From NCBI GenBank assembly GCA_028286165.1, contig JAPYMU010000012.1:1-11890 (forward strand): a DNA stretch of 11,890 nucleotides. Direction: 5' to 3'. Source of the stretch: Spongiicolonus versatilis (GTDB lineage: Bacteria > Pseudomonadota > Gammaproteobacteria > Arenicellales > Spongiicolonaceae). Below, piece by piece: positions 6,412-11,890 of this stretch (position 1 is its first letter; the number at the start of each line of letters is the position of its first letter). The notes under the pieces are model-generated. The model had not been told where the DNA came from. It made no database searches and was given only the letters and a program-made list of their open reading frames with translations. Position numbers and translations under genes: made by a program.

Positions 6412-7743
6412 ATGAAAAGCCACCACCAAATTTATATTCACGACAATCTGGAGGTGATGCGCAACCTGCCGGAGCAGTCGGTGGATTTGATTTACCTGGA
6501 CCCGCCGTTCAACTCCAAGCGCATGTACGAGGCGCCCATCGGCACCAAATCCGAGGGCGCCAAGTTTCACGATGTGTGGCGCATGAGCGACGTCAAGGAC
6601 CACTGGTTCGGCGAGTTGTCGGAACAGTATCCGGCGCTGGGCGAGTTCATCGCCTCGGTGATTATCATGCAGGGGAAACTTGCCAAAAACCGCAGCGACC
6701 TTGCGGCCTATCTGATTTTCATGGGCATCCGGCTGGCCGAGATGAAGTGGCTGCTGAAAGACAGCGGCAGCATTTACCTGCACTGCGATCCCACCGCCGG
6801 GCATTACCTGAAAATCATGATGGACTACGTGTTCGGCGCGAAAAACTTCTGCAATGAAATCGTGTGGTCCTACAAGTCCGGCGGCGCAAGTATGAAAACT
6901 TTCGCCAAAAAACACGATGTCATTTTTTACTATGCAAAAAATGCAAAGAACGTCGCGTTTTTCCCGATGAAGGAAAAATCCTACAACCGCGGCTTGAAAC
7001 CCTACCAATTCAAGGACGTCGAAGAATACGAAGACGAAACCGGGTGGTACACCCTGGTCAATATGAAGGATGTCTGGACCATTGACATGGTCGGCAGAAC
7101 ATCGAAGGAACGCACCGGCTACCCCACCCAGAAACCGGTGGCCCTGCTGGAGCGCATTATCCAGGCCAGCAGCCGCGGGGGCGACCTGGTGCTTGACCCG
7201 TTTTGCGGCTGCGCCACCACCAACGTGGTGTCGGCCATGCTCGGCAGAAATTCCATCGGCGTTGACGTATCCCGGCTGGCCGGCAAATTAATTCACGACC
7301 GCCTGCAGTCCTACAAAGACCGCCACCCGCTGGTCACCCTGAACGAGACGGTGAAGGTGGAATACAAATGCCCGGCGGTGCCCAGGTCACGGCGGCGCCC
7401 GCGGGTGGTTTTGGACTACGCAAAACCCAAAGGCCCGGCGCAACGGGAATACGCCACCGCCGCCGAGAAAAAAGCCGCCCGCCGCGCCGACTGGAGCGCG
7501 CGCAACGGCATCTGCCCGGGCTGCCGGGAGTTTGTGCACTTCCGCTTCACCGAACTGGACCGCAGGGTCCCCGGCGCCGAGGGCGGCAAATACACGCCGG
7601 ACAACACGCGCTTTTTATGCACCGACTGCAACCGCAACAAAAAGGACGAATACCTGAGCGATGACGCGCTCTACCAAAACTACCTCAAGCGCAAACGCGC
7701 CGAGCAGGAGGCCGACCGGCGGGCATCATCCGCCGCCGGCTGA
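6412..7743 (+). CDS. Class-beta DNA (N4/N6) methyltransferase with degenerate HNH-like C-terminal domain
   Basis: The 443-residue protein belongs to the N4-cytosine/N6-adenine methyltransferases. The catalytic motif IV is DPPF (30-33) and the S-adenosylmethionine motif is DPFCGCATT (262-270). Motif IV preceding motif I defines the beta order. GYPTQKPVALLERII (about residues 233-247) is the conserved motif X region. The target-recognition segment would lie between them. After about residue 365 a zinc-ribbon/HNH-like domain is visible: C368-x2-C371 and C403-x2-C406, with N398 and N407 in HNH positions. The expected DH is D383-R384, so nuclease activity is doubtful. The DPPF motif could serve adenine or N4-cytosine; the sequence does not decide. 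No restriction gene is adjacent, so it appears to be an orphan. The start lacks a clear ribosome site. Confidence 0.88.
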   Translation: MKSHHQIYIHDNLEVMRNLPEQSVDLIYLDPPFNSKRMYEAPIGTKSEGAKFHDVWRMSDVKDHWFGELSEQYPALGEFIASVIIMQGKLAKNRSDLAAYLIFMGIRLAEMKWLLKDSGSIYLHCDPTAGHYLKIMMDYVFGAKNFCNEIVWSYKSGGASMKTFAKKHDVIFYYAKNAKNVAFFPMKEKSYNRGLKPYQFKDVEEYEDETGWYTLVNMKDVWTIDMVGRTSKERTGYPTQKPVALLERIIQASSRGGDLVLDPFCGCATTNVVSAMLGRNSIGVDVSRLAGKLIHDRLQSYKDRHPLVTLNETVKVEYKCPAVPRSRRRPRVVLDYAKPKGPAQREYATAAEKKAARRADWSARNGICPGCREFVHFRFTELDRRVPGAEGGKYTPDNTRFLCTDCNRNKKDEYLSDDALYQNYLKRKRAEQEADRRASSAAG

Positions 7744-7759
7744 GCCGCGCCGCGCGGCT
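7743..7759 (+). other. 17-bp GC-rich palindrome after the methyltransferase stop
   Basis: AGCCGCG (7743-7749) and CGCGGCT (7753-7759) are perfectly complementary around a 3-nt centre, and the whole 17-bp element is an odd-length palindrome overlapping the last base of the stop codon. No T-tract follows, so it may be a weak terminator, an mRNA 3'-end stabiliser or a protein-binding site. It ends 4 bases before the -35 box of the next operon. Confidence 0.4.
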
Positions 7760-7763
7760 GCAG

Positions 7764-7792
7764 ATGACAATCCCGGCCTTAAATGGTAAAAC
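7764..7792 (+). promoter_or_regulatory. Putative promoter of the motor-like operon, predicting a leaderless mRNA
   Basis: ATGACA (7764-7769, five of six matches to the -35 consensus) is followed by a 17-nt spacer and TAAAAC (7787-7792, four of six matches to the -10 consensus). The predicted start site, seven bases after the -10 box, is 7799, which is the A of the ATG of the first gene. That ATG also has no Shine-Dalgarno sequence. Confidence 0.4.
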
Positions 7793-7798
7793 GGCGCC

Positions 7799-8851
7799 AT
7801 GACCGTGGTCATCATCGGTTTTCTCCTGTTTCCCGCCACCGGCATCGGCGCCGCTTTTGCTTTTGGCGCGCCGCTGCTGGCCGGGGTTTTGGCCGGGGCG
7901 GTGGCCGCGGCGGCGGTCTGGGGCGGGCGGCTGCTGGCCGGCTTCGGCGGCAGCGCGCGGCCGGTGCGGCGGCTGGCGCAGGGCTTTGCATTGGCCGGGC
8001 TGGCGGCGGTGGTGGCGGCGGCCGCGGCGCTGCTGGCGCCGGCGCTGGCCGAGGAGGGCGCGGTGGACATGGTGGCGGCCTCGCCGCTGCCGGTGCTGGC
8101 GCTGGCATTGTATGCGTTTTATCTGTTCGCCAACCGCGCCGACGATTCGGACTACGACCTGGACGAGCCGCGGGTGCTGGCGCGGCGGCTGGAGCGCGTT
8201 TTTTCCGGGCCGCCGCTGGCCCTCACCCTGCTGATGGCGGCGGTGCTGGCGACGTTTCTGCTGCTCGGCCTGCACTACCTGCGCGCATATGACGGCGGCG
8301 CGTTTTTGGCCGCCAAGTTTCTGGAGCGCGGCATCATCCCGCCCCTCACCCTGTTTCTGTTCTGCTGGGGCCTGCTGATGATCCTGAACAAATTTTTCGT
8401 GCTGTGGCGCGAGCAGCGCGCATTTGCCGGCGGCCACCCGCGCTCGGTGCTGCTGGAAAGTTTCCGCCACCTGCGCGGCGAGCACACCGCCCGCGGCCTG
8501 GATTATTTTCTCGAGTTGCTGTGGAAAAAATCCACCGACTTCTACACCCTGCCGCGCTACATTAATTGGGCCATTCCCATTCTCGGTTTCATCGGCACCG
8601 TGCTCGGCATCTCCCTCGCCGCCGGCGGCATTCAGGCCATCATCGGCGCCCAGGGCGGCCTGGCGCAGATGTCCACCGACCTCGGCAAGGCCATCTCGCC
8701 CCTCGGCATCGCCTTTGACACCACCCTCATCGCCCTCTCGCTGAGCGTCACCCTGGTGCTGATTCAAACCGCGCTGCAGCGCTGGGAGGACAATGTGCTG
8801 ATTGACGTGGAACACCGCCTGCGCGTGATGGAGGAAAAAGCCGGGGCCTGA
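7799..8851 (+). CDS. MotA/TolQ/ExbB proton-channel family membrane protein
   Basis: The 350-residue protein is strongly hydrophobic, with likely spans near residues 3-20, 22-48, 61-84, 92-111, 140-158, 180-203, 257-283 and 301-325; some of the first may be one helix. The last two carry the family pattern: IPILGFIGTVLGIS (259-272) and SPLGIAFDTTLIALSLS (300-316). These correspond to the pore-lining helices of MotA, TolQ and ExbB, which form a pentamer around two stator-rod helices and conduct protons or sodium. More spans than ExbB (3) or MotA (4) suggests a distinct subfamily. A basic cytoplasmic loop (about 204-255) lies before the pore helices. It heads a four-gene operon with junctions of four bases or less. 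The family call is from motifs; the substrate ion and partner are inferred. Confidence 0.75.
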   Translation: MTVVIIGFLLFPATGIGAAFAFGAPLLAGVLAGAVAAAAVWGGRLLAGFGGSARPVRRLAQGFALAGLAAVVAAAAALLAPALAEEGAVDMVAASPLPVLALALYAFYLFANRADDSDYDLDEPRVLARRLERVFSGPPLALTLLMAAVLATFLLLGLHYLRAYDGGAFLAAKFLERGIIPPLTLFLFCWGLLMILNKFFVLWREQRAFAGGHPRSVLLESFRHLRGEHTARGLDYFLELLWKKSTDFYTLPRYINWAIPILGFIGTVLGISLAAGGIQAIIGAQGGLAQMSTDLGKAISPLGIAFDTTLIALSLSVTLVLIQTALQRWEDNVLIDVEHRLRVMEEKAGA

Positions 8852-8853
8852 CG

Positions 8854-9366
8854 GTGAGACGCAGCGGTTTTATTCGGGACCAGGAAGCAAACAACGCCCC
8901 AATGATTGAAATCTTTGGCGGCGTTTTTGCGCTGCTGCTGGTGCTGTTTCTGCTGATGAATTTGTTCGCCCAGGCCGGGCTGCAGGAACGGCTGGAGCAG
9001 GTTTCCGAGGAGGGCGCGTACAAAATCGGCTGGGGCGCCAGCGGTTCCGGTTTTGTGGTCATTACTTTTCCCGACCACCTGCGCATCATTGAAACCGGCG
9101 AAACCGTCAACCAAGGCTCGGTGTGCGCGCCGCAAAGCCCGTTCATTCCCTACGCCCAGCGCATCTACGGCGGCGACCGCCGCCAGTTAATCTTCGCCAT
9201 TCTGGAGGGCGGCGTCACCACCATGGCCGAGGCGCGCAATTGTCTGCGCGCGCTGATGCCCAACCGCCAGATCACCATCGGCTGGATCATCGCCGACAAC
9301 GAACTGCTGAAGTCGGTTTCCATCGGCGACATCCCGCCGCACATTCAGGAGACCCTGGCGCCGTGA
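8854..9366 (+). CDS. ExbD/TolR-like single-span protein with Glu in the ion-site position
   Basis: The 170-residue protein starts at GTG 8854, two bases after the upstream stop. An internal ATG at 8902 would begin at M17 and is the alternative start. One membrane helix spans about residues 19-41. The segment APMIEIF at its beginning aligns with the TPFIDVM segment of ExbD, placing E19 where ExbD has its proton-carrying aspartate. The remainder (about 43-170) would be periplasmic: a glutamate-rich coil (LQERLEQVSEEG), then alternating strands and helices with two cysteines (C91, C130) that could form a disulfide. The part from QLIFAILEGG to RALM resembles the strand-helix unit of TolR/ExbD only loosely. 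I do not recognise a named family. Position directly after a MotA/ExbB-type gene supports the stator role. Confidence 0.65.
   Translation: MRRSGFIRDQEANNAPMIEIFGGVFALLLVLFLLMNLFAQAGLQERLEQVSEEGAYKIGWGASGSGFVVITFPDHLRIIETGETVNQGSVCAPQSPFIPYAQRIYGGDRRQLIFAILEGGVTTMAEARNCLRALMPNRQITIGWIIADNELLKSVSIGDIPPHIQETLAP
9347..9352 (+). promoter_or_regulatory. Ribosome binding site for the third gene of the operon
   Basis: AGGAGA within the end of the preceding gene is 10 nt before GTG 9363 and 16 nt before GTG 9369. This favours 9363. However, GTG 9369 reproduces the TGA-CG-GTG junction seen at 8849-8856, so either start is possible; they differ by two residues. Confidence 0.5.
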
Positions 9367-10982
9367 CGGTGAGTGCCGCGCGCGCCCGCCCGCGGGCGCT
9401 GTTTCCCGGTTTCGCCGGCGTCGCGCTGGCCGACATCCTGGCCAACGGCGTCGCCATGGTGATTATTCTCATCGTCATCACCGTCAGCATCCGCAACGCC
9501 CAGGAGCAGGAGCGTCTGGAGCAGGCGCAGGATGTTTCGCTGCTGCTCAGCCGCGAGTTGGCCACCTCGGTGGTCATGAACGCGCTGCCCACCAGCCCGC
9601 CGTCGGTGCTGCACGACTACCACCGCTCGCCGCTGGACCAGAACCCGCAGCACTCGGTGATGCCCATTCTTGAGTTGCGCCGCGACGGCGTCCGCAACCG
9701 CTACAACGGCCGCTTCTGGCCGCGCCGCGAATTGCTGCTGCAGGACAACTCCCTGGACCGCTACCTCCAGACTTTCGACGACACCCAGCGCCGCAACATC
9801 CGCGTGGATGTTTACAGCATCCGCAACTTCTACCTCGCCATGTCCATCCTGAAGTCGCACCAGGTGCGCACCGCCCACTGGCATTTTCTCGGTGAGGCCG
9901 CCGATGCCGGGCGCCCGCTGCTGGGCGGCGTTGGCGACGGTGAGGGTGAGGGCGGCGGCTGGCGCGACGCCGAGGGGGAGGCCGACCGCGCGCCGGGCGA
10001 AGGCCGCGGCGAGCGGCGCGGCCGCGGTTTGCGCCGCGGCCAGCGCGGCGGCGCGCGCATTCCCCAGGGCGTGGACTGGGTCGGCGGCGAGACCCTGCCC
10101 GACTACCCCGGCGCCGGCCGCGGCCAGTCCACCGACCCCAACGCTGCCGGCGCCGGTACCGGCACTGGCACCGGCGTCCCCGGCCGGCGCACCATCCGCT
10201 TCCGCCTGCCGGTGGACGGCGCGCCGCCGCTGGCCGGCAACCTGCCACGTTTAGCCTCCGACTTGCAGCCTGCACAATTGATTGCCGCGCTCTACCGCTT
10301 CATGGGCGACATCCAGCGGCGCACCGACGGCGGCGAGTACGGCGCCCTGGCCGCCGCCAGCCTGTCGCACGCCCTGGCCTTCCATCTGCAGACTCCGTTC
10401 ACCGATTCCGAACTCCGCCGCGCCGGCGATTTGCTCGGCGCCCTCCGCCGCCACTGGCCGGGGCCCCGGCGCGGCGTCGCCGTCCGCCGCATCAACGCCC
10501 CCGGCATCAGCGCCCTGCGCCTCACCGCCGACGCCCGCCAGGCCCAGGTGTGGGCGCTGGACCACAACGCCGCCGCCATCGCCGATGCCAATGCCGCCGT
10601 CGCCACCGACGCCACCGCCGATGTGGAGTTGCGCATGGGCCGCTGGCCGGCCATCTACCAGGGCCTCAGCGTCGCCCTGCACCACGGCGGCCTGGCGCTG
10701 GTCGCCCCCGGCCAGCAGTCGCCGGCCCAGTGGCGATGGCGCGTGGTCGCCCTCACCGACCCGGCCCTCAGCGACGGCATGATCGGCTTCGTCTACTCCC
10801 GCCTCACCGCCGCCGGCCACCTGCTCATCGCCGGCGAGGAGAACGGCGTCACCATCGGCGGCCGCCCGCTGCGCACCGAGTCCCTCACCCACTTCCTGCG
10901 CAACGAGCGCCTGCTGCTTTTGCTGTACGCGCTGCTGGTGGTGTTCATTTTTGCCATGCTGGCGCGGCGGTTCCGGCGCTGA
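9363..10982 (+). CDS. Second ExbD-like N-terminal helix protein with large periplasmic region and C-terminal anchor
   Basis: From GTG 9363 the protein has 539 residues and overlaps the preceding stop (GTGA). The open frame continues upstream to 9123, but that part is the shadow of the previous gene. The N-terminal helix (about 20-43) begins VALADILANG, with D24 in the position of the ExbD aspartate. A coil (EQERLEQAQ), a domain of about residues 60-176, a glycine/arginine-rich linker (177-276) and a second domain (about 277-510) follow. A last helix (517-533) and RRFRR end the protein. Two membrane helices place the bulk in the periplasm, unlike ordinary one-helix ExbD. I do not recognise the soluble domains. 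It overlaps the FGE-like gene by one base (TGATG). It probably pairs with the preceding small protein and the MotA/ExbB-type channel. Confidence 0.6.
   Translation: MTVSAARARPRALFPGFAGVALADILANGVAMVIILIVITVSIRNAQEQERLEQAQDVSLLLSRELATSVVMNALPTSPPSVLHDYHRSPLDQNPQHSVMPILELRRDGVRNRYNGRFWPRRELLLQDNSLDRYLQTFDDTQRRNIRVDVYSIRNFYLAMSILKSHQVRTAHWHFLGEAADAGRPLLGGVGDGEGEGGGWRDAEGEADRAPGEGRGERRGRGLRRGQRGGARIPQGVDWVGGETLPDYPGAGRGQSTDPNAAGAGTGTGTGVPGRRTIRFRLPVDGAPPLAGNLPRLASDLQPAQLIAALYRFMGDIQRRTDGGEYGALAAASLSHALAFHLQTPFTDSELRRAGDLLGALRRHWPGPRRGVAVRRINAPGISALRLTADARQAQVWALDHNAAAIADANAAVATDATADVELRMGRWPAIYQGLSVALHHGGLALVAPGQQSPAQWRWRVVALTDPALSDGMIGFVYSRLTAAGHLLIAGEENGVTIGGRPLRTESLTHFLRNERLLLLLYALLVVFIFAMLARRFRR
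9891..10190 (+). repeat. Low-complexity Gly/Arg/Ala-rich linker coding region
   Basis: Residues 177-276 of the third operon gene are dominated by glycine, arginine, alanine and acidic residues. There are irregular short repeats such as GDGEGEGGG, GEGRGERRGRG and GTGTGTG. The DNA is extremely GC-rich. The frame stays open and flanking codon use is unchanged, so it looks like a disordered linker and not a frameshift artefact. Confidence 0.7.
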
Positions 10983-11890
10983 TGAAAAAACTGCTGGATG
11001 TCCTGCTGCCGGCGGTGGCGGTGACGGCCGCGCTGGCGGTCGCCTACCTGGAACTGCGCCCATGGCTGCTGGCGCCGGACACCGTCCCCGTCACCCTCAG
11101 CGCCGGCGGCGGCGGCGGCCGGATGCACCCGCTGGACCGGGTGCTGCTGGACCACCGTTTTTACCTGGAACGCAACCAGTCGCTGCTGCCCGCCCTCACA
11201 GCCAAGCCGGCCGCCGGGCAGGTGCACGGTTTCTGGGCCGACACGTGCGAAGTGACGCAGGGCGCGTTTCGCAAGTTCACCCAGTGGCTGGATTTTCAGC
11301 CTCCAAACTACCGCAACGCGCTGCGCCTGCCCGGCCAGCCGCAGCCGTGGAAGCACGACAGCAGCACCCGCCGCCACCGCATCTCCGGCCGCCTCAGCGC
11401 CCCGGCCAGCGGCGTCACCTACTACGACGCCCACGCCTACTGCGCCGCCGCCGCCGGCCGCCTGCCCACCGCCGCCGAGTGGCGGGCCATGGCCGCCGGG
11501 CCGGGCTGGCGGGTGGCGCCGGCGGTGGCGCAGGTGAAGCCCGGCATCGCCCCGCCGCCGGTGCCGGTTGCCGCCCGGGTGCCGCGCCTGCTGGCGCACC
11601 TGCCGCCGGAGGATTACGCGCTGCTGCCGCTGCTGGTCCGCGCCGGCGGGGACGAGGACGGTGACAGCGCCGCCGAATTGCGCGTCATGCGCCGTGAGGT
11701 GACGCGCGCCGAGTACGCCCGCTTTTTGCGCGACCCGCTGGCGCGCATCGGCATTTACGCCGATCCCGGCGAGCCGCAGGCGCAGGACTACACGCCGCGC
11801 GACTGGCCGGCCCAGTTGCGCCACCCCGGCCGCCCGGTCACCGGCGTGGACTGGTGGAGCGCCCACGCCTACGCCCGCTGGGCCGGCGGC
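10982..11890 (+). CDS. Membrane-anchored protein with tandem FGE/SUMF1-like modules (C-terminus outside window)
   Basis: The visible 303 residues begin at ATG 10982, overlapping the previous stop, and remain open to the window end. An N-terminal hydrophobic segment (about 4-24) anchors the protein or exports it; there is no lipobox cysteine. Two matches to the formylglycine-generating-enzyme fold follow. The first has ADTCEVTQGAFRKF (86-99) and SGVTYYDAHAYC (143-154) leading to GRLPTAAEW (159-167). The second has REVTRAEYARFL (238-249) and HPGRPVTGVDWWSAHAYARW (281-300) at the edge. Module one stops soon after the LPTxAEW motif and looks degenerate. The catalytic cysteines of true FGE lie further on and cannot be judged. 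Members of this fold include sulfatase-activating oxidases, EgtB-like enzymes and non-enzymatic binding proteins such as GldK/GldJ. Operon context favours a structural or binding role. Confidence 0.75.
   Translation, partial: MKKLLDVLLPAVAVTAALAVAYLELRPWLLAPDTVPVTLSAGGGGGRMHPLDRVLLDHRFYLERNQSLLPALTAKPAAGQVHGFWADTCEVTQGAFRKFTQWLDFQPPNYRNALRLPGQPQPWKHDSSTRRHRISGRLSAPASGVTYYDAHAYCAAAAGRLPTAAEWRAMAAGPGWRVAPAVAQVKPGIAPPPVPVAARVPRLLAHLPPEDYALLPLLVRAGGDEDGDSAAELRVMRREVTRAEYARFLRDPLARIGIYADPGEPQAQDYTPRDWPAQLRHPGRPVTGVDWWSAHAYARWAGG

Noticed and set aside
7685..8815. Minus-strand open frame of 376 codons opposite the MotA/ExbB-type gene
   Set aside because: Its composition (Gln, Arg, His, Gly rich) is that of an antisense shadow, and the plus strand carries the coherent membrane protein with family motifs.
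9123..9362. Upstream extension of the third operon gene to ATG 9123
   Set aside because: These 80 codons read as His/Arg/Pro-rich shadow of the preceding gene. The membrane helix with the Asp appears only after GTG 9363.
10020..10190. Possible frameshift or sequencing error in the Gly/Arg-rich region
   Set aside because: The frame stays open through 10982 with a sensible domain and C-terminal helix after it, so a disordered linker explains it better.
7799..10982. Zorya defence system (ZorA/ZorB)
   Set aside because: Gene 1 shares only the general MotA/ExbB pore motifs. Neither following gene shows an OmpA-like peptidoglycan-binding motif, and no ZorC/D/E-type gene is in the window.
10793..11866. 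Minus-strand open frame of 357 codons and the plus-frame 10951-11664
   Set aside because: Both are shadows of the third gene and the FGE-like gene. The accepted frame carries repeated FGE motifs and reaches the window end without a stop.
1..11890. CRISPR arrays, tRNA or rRNA genes, insertion sequences
   Set aside because: I saw no regularly spaced repeats, cloverleaf-like segments, transposase motifs or terminal inverted repeats; the only clear tandem repeat is inside sspB.

Overview
The window is GC-rich DNA from a proteobacterium, most likely a gammaproteobacterium. The evidence is the gene order petABC-sspA-sspB, which is characteristic of gamma- and betaproteobacteria, together with close sequence resemblance to their Rieske protein, cytochrome b, SspA and HslVU. 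I cannot name a genus.

Layout. (1) Positions 1-480 hold a minus-strand gene for a small membrane-anchored protein resembling the DUF4760 family, cut by the window edge. It lies in visibly AT-richer DNA. (2) Positions 481-715 are a divergent control region. It has a good sigma70-type promoter on the minus strand with an approximately 100-nt leader containing two competing hairpins, and an extended -10 promoter pointing towards petA. (3) Positions 716-6388 are one tightly packed plus-strand run: petA, petB and petC (cytochrome bc1 complex), sspA and sspB (stringent starvation protein and ClpXP adaptor), and hslV and hslU (ATP-dependent protease). Most junctions overlap or are under 30 nt. (4) Positions 6412-7743 encode an orphan class-beta DNA methyltransferase with a C-terminal zinc-ribbon/HNH-like domain whose expected histidine is an arginine. 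(5) From 7799 to the right edge runs a four-gene operon without an assigned function: a MotA/TolQ/ExbB-type multi-span membrane protein, two different single-N-terminal-helix proteins that each carry an ExbD-like acidic residue at the start of the helix, and a membrane-anchored protein with tandem formylglycine-generating-enzyme (FGE/SUMF1-like) modules that runs off the window.

How the genes work together. petABC is respiratory electron transfer. sspA/sspB/hslVU is stress response and protein quality control, with adaptor and protease genes translationally coupled. The last operon looks like an ion-driven stator complex coupled to periplasmic FGE-fold protein. This is loosely reminiscent of the GldK-GldL-GldM grouping of Bacteroidota, but the proteins are not evident homologues of GldL or GldM. 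It is the best candidate here for an undescribed system: the stator may be a heterodimer of two acidic-residue helices, and the operon may start with a leaderless mRNA.

The long open frames on the minus strand and in alternative frames across 530-11866 are shadows caused by the high GC content and are not annotated.
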